This document shows, one piece after another, positions 1 to 7,758 of a DNA stretch of 64,000 nt (the stretch's first letter is position 1; each line of letters begins with the position of its first letter). The notes under the pieces were generated by a model, which was given only the letters and a program-made list of their open reading frames with translations, was not told where the DNA came from and did no database searches. The position numbers and the translations under genes were made by a program. The stretch comes from Promicromonospora iranensis (lineage in GTDB: Bacteria; Actinomycetota; Actinomycetes; Actinomycetales; Cellulomonadaceae): contig NZ_JAJQQP010000006.1 in the NCBI RefSeq assembly GCF_028994805.1, forward strand, positions 1 to 64,000, given 5' to 3'.

Positions 1-558
1 GACGGTTTGGGCGTGGGCGGCGGCGAAGGCGCCGGCGAGGCGTTCCTCGGCGCGGCGTAGTCGCATGGTCACGGCGTGGGGGCGTACGCCCAGGCTGGTG
101 GCGATGTCGGCGACGGCGCGGTCGTGGACGTGGCGTTCCAGCAGGAGCTGGCGGTCGTCGTCGGCCAGGTCGGACAGGGCGGTGCGGAGCATGGTGACGT
201 CGGCCTGGCGTTCGGCGTCGAGCTCGGCGCCGGCGACGGGGGGTGTCAGGGCGGCGAGGGTGTCGTCCTGGACGGGGTGGGCGCGGCCGGTCTCGCGGGT
301 CATGGAGATGGCTTCGTTGACCGCGGCACGTCGCCAGTAGGGGGCGGGGTCGGTGATGGTGCCGCCGGTGGACACGATGCGGACCATCTTCTCCAGCGCG
401 CGGCTGGTGGCTTCCTCGGCATCGATCCCGGGCACGCGGGCCGCGACCGAACGCACGACGTTGGGACGATGCACCACCCAGCCCTCGGCGCCCTGGCTCC
501 CGCTGGTGGTCACGCGGTCCTGCCTCTCTCTGTCGCGCACGTTTGTGTGCTTTCCCAT
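1..558 (-). CDS. sigma-70 family (ECF-like) sigma factor, 3' end cut by window edge
   Basis: Reading the minus strand from an ATG at 558 gives 186 open codons running off the left edge. Residues about 35-85 look like sigma region 2 (PNVVRSVAARVPG, then YWRRAAVNEAISMTRE). Residues about 130-185 look like a region 4 helix-turn-helix (LLLERHVHDRAVADIATSLG followed by HAVTMRLRRAEERLAGAF). Sigma factors of this type redirect RNA polymerase to a small regulon. It points away from the two large pilin-leader genes, so it could control them, but nothing in the sequence proves this. A short acidic linker separates the two regions, as in ECF factors. No anti-sigma gene is visible, though one could lie beyond the edge. 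It could also be a sigma-like regulator with a weak region 2. Confidence 0.75.
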   Translation of the reverse strand, partial: MGKHTNVRDRERQDRVTTSGSQGAEGWVVHRPNVVRSVAARVPGIDAEEATSRALEKMVRIVSTGGTITDPAPYWRRAAVNEAISMTRETGRAHPVQDDTLAALTPPVAGAELDAERQADVTMLRTALSDLADDDRQLLLERHVHDRAVADIATSLGVRPHAVTMRLRRAEERLAGAFAAAHAQTV

Positions 559-641
559 CGGAGATCACCCGAAGAGCCGTGATGAGGCGCAGCCGTCCGG
601 GCCCAAAGGTCAAAGGCGTCTATTGCTCGCGCGGCATTTAT

Positions 642-667
642 CCGGAATATCCTTAAAGGTGATCCGG
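642..667. promoter_or_regulatory. operator-like imperfect palindrome
   Basis: CCGGA and TCCGG form the outer arms around an AT-rich CCTTAAAGG core, which is itself nearly palindromic. The location between divergent genes fits a regulator binding site. This is inference from symmetry only. Confidence 0.3.
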
Positions 668-964
668 TGCGCCTGCCCGGTGTGCTCAGCATACGAAAGA
701 GCGGTACGTGCTCCTACTCCTGGCGCGAGGAGGTGGTCCGGGGTCGCCCGTGATATTGCGCACCGGTGTTCAGGCCCACGAGGTGGGCGTAAGACATTCT
801 GCTCGTCTGCGGGAATACCTCTCGTGACCCGCGGGCACAGCTGGTGATTCCGCACGGGGAAATTGCCGGACGCCGGTGTCGGCGGGTCCGAACGGGCCCG
901 TGGGCCCAGCGTCCTGGGTGCACAGCTGGGTCGCCGGGCCGTCGTGGCCTGCGGCGTCGCTCTC

Positions 965-970
965 TAGGTT
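965..970 (+). promoter_or_regulatory. -10 box of a leaderless promoter
   Basis: TAGGTT fits the actinobacterial TAnnnT consensus. Six bases separate it from the GTG at 977, placing the transcript start at or next to the start codon. No Shine-Dalgarno sequence precedes the GTG. A clear -35 box is not evident. Confidence 0.6.
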
Positions 971-976
971 GGCTGG

Positions 977-3433
977 GTGACCAGCATCGACCTCCGTACC
1001 CGCCGTCGCGGCACGGTGACGCCGCGCTCCGTCCGGTCGCGTCGTGACGGTGAGGCCGGGCAGGCACTGACCGAGTACGTGGCGGTCATCGGCGTGCTCC
1101 TGCTCGTGGTCGGTGTGGTGTTCGCCGCGGCGACGCCGGTCGCGGCGGACGTGAGCGAGCAGCTGCTGTGTGCGGTGGACCCCATCGTCAAGGAGGATGG
1201 GGCGCAGGCCTGCGGCGAGCCGGACGGCGGGTCCGAAGGCCCTGGGGGTGAGGACAACCCTGGCGACGGATACGAACCGCCGTCGGGCGACTGCGAGCAG
1301 GACGTCACCTTCGACTCCGTGGACAACCCGGACTCGGAGTCGGACACCTCCGTGGTGCAGATCGACTGCGTCTGGTACCCCGGTCCGAGCAGCTGCTTCG
1401 CGGACAACCTGCCCGAGGGGCACGCCGACCGGAGCGCCGGCGACCGCGTGTATCTCGAGACGGAGATCCAGGACTTCGTCGACTGCGTGCTCGACGGGCA
1501 AGGTGGTCCGAAGGACGACCCGAACGACGAGAGCTGTGTCAACGCGATGCCGACCAGCGGGGAGCTCGACGAGGACGCGCCCCCCAAGGTGCAGGTGGGC
1601 TGCCGTGAGCTGCCGGTGCCCAAGGGCTGCGAGAAGGAGTGGAAGGCCTACGAGGACGCCGCGCCCGGCAAGGACCGCGCGGCCCGCTCGGGCGAGCTGG
1701 CCAACTGCATCACCACGAAGTACACCAGCATGGAGCCGCCGTGCGTGATCGAGGCCACGGGCCATGTCGAGAGCGAGAACGTCCAGTTCCTGTTCTTCCG
1801 CTGGGGAGACAGCAACGGCACGCTGATCGAGAAGCTCGGCGACGGGCGCATCCGCATCCACATCCTGAGCGGCGTCGAGATGGGGGCCGGGGTGAGCGGT
1901 AGCGACGTGGGCGGTACGCCCGTGGCGTTCGACATCGCCGGTATCACGGGCTACGCCAAGGACAAGACCTACGAGTTCACGGACATGCAGAAAGCTCAGG
2001 ACTGGATCGACTGGTACAAGAAGTACGACGAGGTCAACGGCAAGCAGAACACCTGCTCCGCAGCCAGGCAGAACTGGACCGGCGGCTGTGGCAGGAACCC
2101 TTACTTCGAGCAGGCCGAGGAGCTCCGGGGCCAGGAGCCCGACCACCACGAGCTGGCCGAGGCCGACAGCAGCATCAAGAGGGTCAAGCTCAAGGGAGGC
2201 CTGAAGTGGGGCCCGCAGACCGGTGCCACCGCGCTGAAGGGCGCGGTCGAGGGTGGCTACGAGGGCGAGGTCCAGGTCGAGGACCGCCGGTGGTCAGACG
2301 GGAGCCGGCAGGCGACGTACACGTCGTCCGACATCGGTGGATTCCTGATCGGCGCCGAGCTGTCCGGCAAGCAGCCGTTCACCAAGAACAGCAACGGCGC
2401 GGGCAAGGGCAAGGGGCAGGTCGGCGCCGAGTGGAAGGGCACCACCAGCACCTCGGTGGTGTGGAACAAGGACGGCGAGCTGTCCCGCCTCATCATCGCC
2501 ATGGACGACCAGGTCATGCGCACCCTCTACAAGGCAGGCGTCGACGTCGACGTCGTGCTGCCGTACGGCTTCAAGGTCACCGGCGGGTACAGCAGCCAGG
2601 GCGAGGAGGGCACGCTCTCCAAGCGCGAGCTGATCATCGACTTCAACCAGTACCCGGAGCTGCGCGAGAAGCTCGGCCCCAAGATCGACGAGGTCTTCCC
2701 CCGCGACCGCGAGGGCAACCTCATCAAGGGCGACGTCGAGATCAACGGTCAGGACGGGGAGGGCGGCGAGCTGTACGAGGCCGCCGAGGACCACGCCAAC
2801 GTCCGCAAGCTGACGTACGACATGGACCGGGTCACCGGGAGCGGCGGGTTCGGACTCAAGTGGCAGGGCCTGGACCTGTTCAAGGTCGACTTCACGACGG
2901 TCGACGAGAACCGCAAGCTGTCGGAGTCGTCGTTCGAGGTGACCGACGTGGACGGCAACCGGCAGACGACATCGCCCGCACCACAGTGCCGGGCCAAGGA
3001 CTTCGAGCAGCCTGAGGGGTACTACAGCAACGACTTCTCCGACCCGCACACCAGCCGTGCCGACTCCCGGCACGACATCGGTGCGCAGTACGTCGACAAC
3101 GAGACGCCGCAGTACACCGAGGGCACCTACCCGGGCACCGACTACTCCGGCGACGTGCCCGGTGACCGTGCCGACCGGGTGCGCTCCCTGCTGGACGAGT
3201 ACGGCAAGGCGTTCCCTGACAAGAACATCCTGGTCGTCAAGGACTTCGAGAAGTTCTCCTTCAGCAACCTGTTCGGGTTCGTCCACCTGGCCACCGTCGA
3301 CGGGATGGACGTGATCGCCATGAACTCCGGCACGGTCAAGAACAAGGGCGACGGCGGCTGGATCAACTGGGGCTTCAGCGGCAGCTACGACTACGACCCC
3401 GAGACCAAGATCGTGAAGTTCAAGCAGAAGTGA
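977..3433 (+). CDS. large exported protein with Flp-pilin-type leader (copy 1)
   Basis: The first 70 of 818 residues are a Tad/Flp prepilin signal: a basic leader, the site G28|Q29 with glutamate at mature position 5 (E33), then a hydrophobic helix (about 34-58). The helix and the QLLCAVDPIV stretch match the Flp pilin at 14865 closely. The rest is a polar exported region with about 14 cysteines, a Gly/Asp linker (80-105), a beta-rich Gly/Lys segment (400-550) and a unique C-terminal domain (about 695-818). I know no family for the large domain. Its neighbour is a complete Tad operon, so it is probably processed by the same prepilin peptidase and assembled on, or secreted with, the pilus (inference). 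A tip adhesin or surface-tethered effector would both fit. Translation likely starts at the leaderless GTG at 977. Confidence 0.85.
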   Translation: MTSIDLRTRRRGTVTPRSVRSRRDGEAGQALTEYVAVIGVLLLVVGVVFAAATPVAADVSEQLLCAVDPIVKEDGAQACGEPDGGSEGPGGEDNPGDGYEPPSGDCEQDVTFDSVDNPDSESDTSVVQIDCVWYPGPSSCFADNLPEGHADRSAGDRVYLETEIQDFVDCVLDGQGGPKDDPNDESCVNAMPTSGELDEDAPPKVQVGCRELPVPKGCEKEWKAYEDAAPGKDRAARSGELANCITTKYTSMEPPCVIEATGHVESENVQFLFFRWGDSNGTLIEKLGDGRIRIHILSGVEMGAGVSGSDVGGTPVAFDIAGITGYAKDKTYEFTDMQKAQDWIDWYKKYDEVNGKQNTCSAARQNWTGGCGRNPYFEQAEELRGQEPDHHELAEADSSIKRVKLKGGLKWGPQTGATALKGAVEGGYEGEVQVEDRRWSDGSRQATYTSSDIGGFLIGAELSGKQPFTKNSNGAGKGKGQVGAEWKGTTSTSVVWNKDGELSRLIIAMDDQVMRTLYKAGVDVDVVLPYGFKVTGGYSSQGEEGTLSKRELIIDFNQYPELREKLGPKIDEVFPRDREGNLIKGDVEINGQDGEGGELYEAAEDHANVRKLTYDMDRVTGSGGFGLKWQGLDLFKVDFTTVDENRKLSESSFEVTDVDGNRQTTSPAPQCRAKDFEQPEGYYSNDFSDPHTSRADSRHDIGAQYVDNETPQYTEGTYPGTDYSGDVPGDRADRVRSLLDEYGKAFPDKNILVVKDFEKFSFSNLFGFVHLATVDGMDVIAMNSGTVKNKGDGGWINWGFSGSYDYDPETKIVKFKQK

Positions 3434-3544
3434 GGTGCGGGCGCCGCACAGCGGACGAGGCGATGCGTCGGTAGGCCCGGGGGCCTACCCGTTCTGGGCG
3501 CACAGTTGGGTCGCCGGACCGTCGTGACCTGCGGTTCTGCTCCC

Positions 3545-3550
3545 TAGGTT
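3545..3550 (+). promoter_or_regulatory. -10 box of a leaderless promoter (duplicated copy)
   Basis: TAGGTT again lies six bases before a GTG start (3557). The surrounding 80 bp is a diverged copy of the DNA before 977, so both paralogues probably share regulation and the leaderless mode of translation. Confidence 0.6.
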
Positions 3551-3556
3551 GGCCTG

Positions 3557-5707
3557 GTGACCCATGCCGAGGCCCCCAGCCGCCGTAGCGCCGCGTCGCC
3601 GCGTGCCCGCAGGCCGAGGCCGGACGGTGAGGCCGGGCAGGCGCTGACCGAGTACGTGGCGGTCATCGGTCTGCTCCTGCTCGTGGTCGGTGTGGTGTTC
3701 GCCGCGGCGACGCCGGTCGCGGCGGACGTGAGCGAGCAGCTGCTGTGTGCGGTGGACCCCATCGTCAAGGAGGAGGGGGCGCAGGCCTGCGGCGAGCCGG
3801 ACGGCGGGTCCGAAGGGCCGGGTGGTGGGGACGGTCCAGGCGACGGGTACGGCCCGCCGGCGGGCGACTGCGAGCAGGACGTCACCTTCGACTTCGTGGA
3901 CAAGCCCGATTCCCAGTGGGACACCGCCGTGGTGCAGATCGACTGCGTCTGGTACCCCGGGCCGACGATCTGCTTCTCGGCGAACATGCCGGACGGGCAC
4001 CTGGCCCGGGACCGCGACGACCGCGTGTATCTCGAGACGGAGATCCAGGACTTCGTCGACTGCGTGCTCGACGGGCAAGGTGGTCCGAAGGACGACCCGA
4101 ACGACGAGAGCTGCGCCAACGCGATGCCGACCAGCGGGGAGCTCGACGAGGACGCGCCTCCCAAGGTGCAGGTGGGCTGCCGTGAGCTGCCGGTGCCCAA
4201 GGGCTGCGAGACGGAGTGGGCCGCGTACGAGGACGCGGCGCCCGGCAAGGAACGGGCCGCGAGGTCCGGGGACCTGGCCAACTGCATCGCGGAGAAGTAC
4301 GCCTCGATGGAGCTGCCGTGCGTCGTGGAAGCCACCGGGCACGTGGACAGCACGAACGTCCAGTTCCTCTTCTTCCGCTGGGGAGACAGCAACGGCACGC
4401 TGATCGAGAAGCTCGGCGACGGGCGCATCCGCATCCACATCCTCAAGGGTGTCGAGTTCGGCGTGGGCGCCAGCGGCAGCGACGTGGGCGGTACGCCCAT
4501 CGCGTTCGACATCGCCGGCATCACCGGCTACGCCGAGGACTACACCTACGAGTTCACGGACATGCAGAAGGCTCAGGACTGGATCGACTGGTACAAGAAA
4601 TACAGCATGTCCGCTGAGATCGTGGCCAGCGGCGGCGGCCGGAACTGTCCGCCCCCGATGATGACCAGCTACTGTCCGCCGCCGCCCGACCACATGCCCG
4701 ACGTCGGCGACGTGATGCAGCTCCAGGACGACGAGCCCGACCACCATCTGGTCGCCACCTCGACGAGCGACATCAAGAAGGTCAAGTTCAAGGGCGGCCT
4801 CAAGTGGGGCCCCCAGACCGGTGCCGTCGAGCTGAAGGGCAGCGTCGAGGGCGGCTACGAGGGCGAGATCCAGGTCGAGGACCGGCAGTGGTCGGACGGC
4901 AGCATGACGGCCACGTACACGTCGTCGGACATCGGTGGGTTCCTCATCGGGGCGGAGCTCAGCGGCAAGCAGCCGTTCACCAAGGACAAGAAGGGCAAGG
5001 GAGACAGCTCGGGCAAGGGGAAGGGCAAGGGGCAGCTCGGCGCCGAGTGGAAGGGCACCACCAGCACCTCGGTGATCTGGGACAAGGACGGCAAGCTGTC
5101 CAAGCTCACCATCGCCATGGACGACCAGGTCATGAAGACGCTCTCCAAGGCGGGGATCGACCTCGACCTGGTGCTGCCCTACGGCTTCAAGGCCACCGGC
5201 GGGTACAGCAAGCAGGAGGAGGAGGGCACGCTCTCGAAGACGGAGCTGATCATCGACTTCAACCAGTACCCGGAGCTGCGCGAGAAGCTCGGCCCCAAGA
5301 TCGACCAGATCTTTCCTCGCAACGACGACGGCACCCTGAAGAAGGGCGACGTCGAGATCAACGGGGAGGACTCCGAGGGCGGCGAGCTGTACGAGGCGGC
5401 CCAGGACCACGCCAACGTGCGCCGGCTCGACTACGACATGGACCGGGTCACCGAGGGGGGCGGGCACGGGCTCAAGTGGGAGGGCCTGGACCTGTTCAAG
5501 GTCGACTTCACGTCGGTCGACGAGACCAGGACCCTGTCGGAGTCGTCGTTCGAGGTGACCGACGTGGACGGCGACAGGCAGACGACGTCGCCGTCTCCGC
5601 AGTGCCGGGCCAAGGACTTCGAGGCGCCCGACGACTACTACAGCACCGACTTCTCCGCCCCGCCGACCCCGACGTTCCGTGGGGGTCAGAGCTACGGGGT
5701 GCCATGA
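3557..5707 (+). CDS. large exported protein with Flp-pilin-type leader (copy 2)
   Basis: This is a 716-residue paralogue of the gene at 977. It has the same prepilin site (G27|Q28, E32 at mature position 5) and the same hydrophobic helix, followed by the same cysteine-containing and beta-rich regions. It differs in a proline/cysteine-rich insert near residues 353-395 (with PPPMMTSYCPPPPD) and a lysine-rich loop near 475-490. It ends with a short FRGGQSYGVP tail in place of the 125-residue terminal domain of copy 1, so it may be a truncated or alternative-tip version. The stop lies 13 bp before the 3' end of the convergent DUF192 gene. Function is unknown. The leader and the neighbouring Tad operon suggest export through the pilus machinery. 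Confidence 0.85.
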   Translation: MTHAEAPSRRSAASPRARRPRPDGEAGQALTEYVAVIGLLLLVVGVVFAAATPVAADVSEQLLCAVDPIVKEEGAQACGEPDGGSEGPGGGDGPGDGYGPPAGDCEQDVTFDFVDKPDSQWDTAVVQIDCVWYPGPTICFSANMPDGHLARDRDDRVYLETEIQDFVDCVLDGQGGPKDDPNDESCANAMPTSGELDEDAPPKVQVGCRELPVPKGCETEWAAYEDAAPGKERAARSGDLANCIAEKYASMELPCVVEATGHVDSTNVQFLFFRWGDSNGTLIEKLGDGRIRIHILKGVEFGVGASGSDVGGTPIAFDIAGITGYAEDYTYEFTDMQKAQDWIDWYKKYSMSAEIVASGGGRNCPPPMMTSYCPPPPDHMPDVGDVMQLQDDEPDHHLVATSTSDIKKVKFKGGLKWGPQTGAVELKGSVEGGYEGEIQVEDRQWSDGSMTATYTSSDIGGFLIGAELSGKQPFTKDKKGKGDSSGKGKGKGQLGAEWKGTTSTSVIWDKDGKLSKLTIAMDDQVMKTLSKAGIDLDLVLPYGFKATGGYSKQEEEGTLSKTELIIDFNQYPELREKLGPKIDQIFPRNDDGTLKKGDVEINGEDSEGGELYEAAQDHANVRRLDYDMDRVTEGGGHGLKWEGLDLFKVDFTSVDETRTLSESSFEVTDVDGDRQTTSPSPQCRAKDFEAPDDYYSTDFSAPPTPTFRGGQSYGVP

Positions 5708-5720
5708 CCCGGCCGGCGCG

Positions 5721-6059
5721 CTACTCGTGGACCAGGGCGACCTGGCTGTCCGGCCGGAGCCCCCAGCGGGCGAAGCTCCCTGCCGGCGCCTCCAGCACCT
5801 GGGTGACCCCTCGGCGGGGCGCGGTCATGCCCCACGGGCGCAGCACCTGCGTGTGCACGACCCGCAGGTCCGCGGAGAGCAGGGCGACGTCGAGCGGTAC
5901 CCGCATCCACGCGCCGTGCACCGACGTGCACGGTCGCAGCAGCAGGGCCTCCGGCAGCACGCGGCGGAACAGCAGCCCGCGCGCTCGGGTGAGAACGGTG
6001 TCGGCGACGACGGCCTCGGCGGCGGGACGTCCGTCCACCACGAGCCTGACCTGCTGCAT
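5721..6059 (-). CDS. DUF192 family protein
   Basis: The 112-residue product matches the DUF192 fold pattern: RARGLLFRR near the start, then a CTSVHGAWMRVPLDVALL block, WGM, and the closing APAGSFARWGLRPDSQV. Family members are small beta-barrel proteins, often exported, of unsettled function. This copy has no signal peptide. I chose the ATG at 6059 because GGGAG lies seven bases upstream; an upstream in-frame start at 6107 lacks such a site. In many actinobacteria DUF192 genes sit beside Tad pilus genes, and here it sits between the pilin-leader paralogues and the Tad operon, which suggests but does not prove a pilus-related role. Confidence 0.75.
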   Translation of the reverse strand: MQQVRLVVDGRPAAEAVVADTVLTRARGLLFRRVLPEALLLRPCTSVHGAWMRVPLDVALLSADLRVVHTQVLRPWGMTAPRRGVTQVLEAPAGSFARWGLRPDSQVALVHE

Positions 6060-6101
6060 GGTGATGCTCCCCTCGGTGGTGGTTTCGGGCCTGGGAGCGA
6101 G

Positions 6102-6121
6102 GTTCACCCGCTCGGGTGAAC
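6102..6121. promoter_or_regulatory. perfect inverted repeat in the divergent pilus promoter region
   Basis: GTTCACCCG and CGGGTGAAC are perfect 9-bp arms around a 2-bp centre, a typical dimeric repressor or activator site. It lies between the DUF192 start (6059) and the start of the Tad operon (6243), so it could control either. The binding protein is unknown. Confidence 0.5.
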
Positions 6122-6242
6122 GGCTTGGGAACTTTCCCCCAAGCCATGGCCAATATGAGGTGATTTACGCCATTTGGGTGTGAGGATCGCAGGAACGAGT
6201 TGCTCCTGGTTGCTTTCGAGCCGTTCGAAGAGAGGAACGTCC

Positions 6243-7055
6243 TTGCAGGTCATCGCGATCGGTGGGCCGGAGGGTGTGCACCCGGCCGTACATCGGGCGG
6301 AGCGCGCGCTAGGCGCTGTCGTCGACGCCGTGGCCGAGCTCCCGGCCGACGACGTGGTGCTCGCCACGCGGGACGAGCAGGCTCGGAAGATTGCCCGGGC
6401 CGCCCGTCTGGTGCTCGGGCCGGAACGGGTAGGTGTGCTCCACGTCGACGCCCCCTGCACGGCGTGGGCAGTGATGCTGGCGGGCATCTCGGCGCCGGGC
6501 CTGACCGCGTCGTCCGCCCGCGCGGTGGCCGACGAGGTGCTCGCCCGCACCACGACGCGAGCCCTCGTGTCGAGCGTCGCCTCGCTGCACCGCCCCGCGC
6601 CGACCTTCCGCCAGCACGCGGGCAGCTACCTGCCGGGCACGGCGTTCGTGGTCGACGCCGGCCGGGCCACGGTCGGCCGGTTCCGCGGGAGCCTCGGGGT
6701 ACCGGACGGCGGCGACGTGCTCGTCGTGGCCCGCTCCGCCCGGCCGGTGGTGCGGGAGGAGGACGGCGCGCTGCTGCCCCGTACGCCGGACACCGAGCTG
6801 ACCGGCGTCGGCGACGGTTGGCCCGCGGCGCGCTGGCTGGAGGCGTCGACGATCGACGGCTCGCTGGGCACGGCGGTGACGACCGCCCTGTCCCGCTCGT
6901 ACCTGTGGGGTGCGTGCGATGCCTGTGGCCGCGCAGTCACCGCGGCCTGCATCTTCTGCGACATCGGGGAACGCCGTCCCCGAGCGGCACGACCCGACAT
7001 CCAGCCCGAGACCCAGCCCGACATCCAGCCCGACCCCCAGGGAGCGATCAGTTGA
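6243..7055 (+). CDS. uncharacterised protein with C-terminal zinc ribbon, first gene of the Tad operon
   Basis: I chose the TTG at 6243 (270 residues) because GAGG lies seven bases upstream. An in-frame start at 6174 has no ribosome site. The N-terminal part (LQVIAIGGPEGVHP) and the rest show no motif I recognise. The C-terminus has CDAC...CIFC, a four-cysteine metal-binding knuckle, followed by a Pro/Gln-rich tail in which PDIQP recurs. There is no signal peptide or membrane helix, so it should be cytoplasmic. Its stop overlaps the TTG start of cpaB (TTGA), so the two are translationally coupled. This makes it part of the pilus operon, perhaps an assembly or regulatory factor (inference). 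Confidence 0.6.
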   Translation: MQVIAIGGPEGVHPAVHRAERALGAVVDAVAELPADDVVLATRDEQARKIARAARLVLGPERVGVLHVDAPCTAWAVMLAGISAPGLTASSARAVADEVLARTTTRALVSSVASLHRPAPTFRQHAGSYLPGTAFVVDAGRATVGRFRGSLGVPDGGDVLVVARSARPVVREEDGALLPRTPDTELTGVGDGWPAARWLEASTIDGSLGTAVTTALSRSYLWGACDACGRAVTAACIFCDIGERRPRAARPDIQPETQPDIQPDPQGAIS

Positions 7056-7756
7056 ACCCGCGTCAGCGCCGGGGAGTGCTCTTCCTCGTCGTCACCTCGA
7101 TCCTCGCGGTCGCCGTCTTCGTCGGCGTCCTCTCCTACGTCAGGACCGTGAGCTCCCAGGTGGGGCCCATGGTGACCGTGCTCCAGCTCAACCGGTCGGT
7201 GGATGCCCTGGAGCCCGTCGACGAGTCCATGCTGGACCGGGTGACGGTCCCGGAGCGCTGGGTGCCGCGGAGCGCCGTGCGGGACGTGGCGGACGTCGAC
7301 GACCTGGTGGCGGCGACCGAGTACGAGAAGGGCTCGCTGCTGCAGGGCGGCATGCTGGTCGAGCGGCCGGGCGTGCAGCCGGGGTTCCGCGAGGTGGCGA
7401 TCATCGTGGACGCCGAGACCGGCGTGGCCGGCAAGGTGGCGCCGGGCGACCACGTCGACATCATCGCCACCATGGGTGGCACTGGTGACGTGAAGCCGGT
7501 CTCCCGGGTGTGGGTCTCGAACGTGCTGGTCCTCGAGGTCGGCCTGCCGCGGACGCTGGAGGACCCGGACGACCTGTCCACCAGCAGCGGCCTGCCGGTG
7601 ACGTTCGCGCTCAGCACCGAGGACGCGCTGACGCTCGCGTACGTCGAGTCCTTCTCCGTGAAGATGCGCCTCGCCCTACGGGGTGCGGGCGACGAGGACA
7701 TGCTCCCGGCCGAGCAGCGGGTCTATGACGGATCGACTCCGAAGGGACAGGGCTGA
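7052..7756 (+). CDS. cpaB: Flp pilus assembly protein CpaB/RcpC
   Basis: The 234-residue product has one N-terminal membrane helix (VLFLVVTSILAVAVFVGVL), a SAF-like region (VPERWVPRSAVRDV, then EKGSLLQGGMLVE) and the RcpC-like core VAIIVDAETGVAGKVAPGDHVDIIATM, which is diagnostic of CpaB. CpaB proteins sit at the membrane in Tad pilus assembly, acting with the secretin in diderm bacteria; no secretin is expected here. The start is a TTG at 7052 that overlaps the previous stop by four bases, with AGGGAG seven bases upstream. The next gene begins two bases after its stop. Confidence 0.85.
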   Translation: MNPRQRRGVLFLVVTSILAVAVFVGVLSYVRTVSSQVGPMVTVLQLNRSVDALEPVDESMLDRVTVPERWVPRSAVRDVADVDDLVAATEYEKGSLLQGGMLVERPGVQPGFREVAIIVDAETGVAGKVAPGDHVDIIATMGGTGDVKPVSRVWVSNVLVLEVGLPRTLEDPDDLSTSSGLPVTFALSTEDALTLAYVESFSVKMRLALRGAGDEDMLPAEQRVYDGSTPKGQG

Positions 7757-7758
7757 AC

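Larger units (their letters stand above)
559..976. other. 418-nt intergenic region without a recognised gene
   Basis: This gap separates the leftward sigma-like gene from the rightward pilin-leader gene and is less GC-rich than its surroundings. I see no convincing coding frame. It holds a palindrome-like site at 642-667. From about 897 to 976 it resembles the sequence before the second paralogue (3479-3556), so the promoter region was duplicated with the gene. Promoters for both flanking genes are expected here. Confidence 0.6.
897..5707 (+). repeat. tandem gene duplication, two diverged copies
   Basis: Copy 1 (about 897-3060) and copy 2 (about 3479-5670) align almost end to end, including about 80 bp of promoter DNA and the GTG start. 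Long blocks are identical at nucleotide level, for example the stretch after the pilin leader and the block around 1800-1860 versus 4380-4440. Two places differ sharply. One is a cysteine- or proline-rich insert (2025-2160 versus 4605-4735). The other is the C-terminus, where copy 1 has about 125 extra residues and copy 2 stops after a short tail. Confidence 0.9.

Noticed and set aside
770-2149. Long minus-strand open frame opposite the pilin-leader gene
   Set aside because: Its translation is Val/Leu/Arg-rich with no motif. It mirrors the strong codon bias of the plus-strand gene, which has a prepilin leader and a matching paralogue.
977-3433. Polymorphic toxin with immunity gene
   Set aside because: The variable C-terminus is suggestive, but no immunity-like gene follows and no toxin motif is visible.
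3485-5467. 660-codon minus-strand frame opposite copy 2
   Set aside because: Same reason: an antisense shadow of a GC-rich gene, low-complexity and with no recognisable domain.
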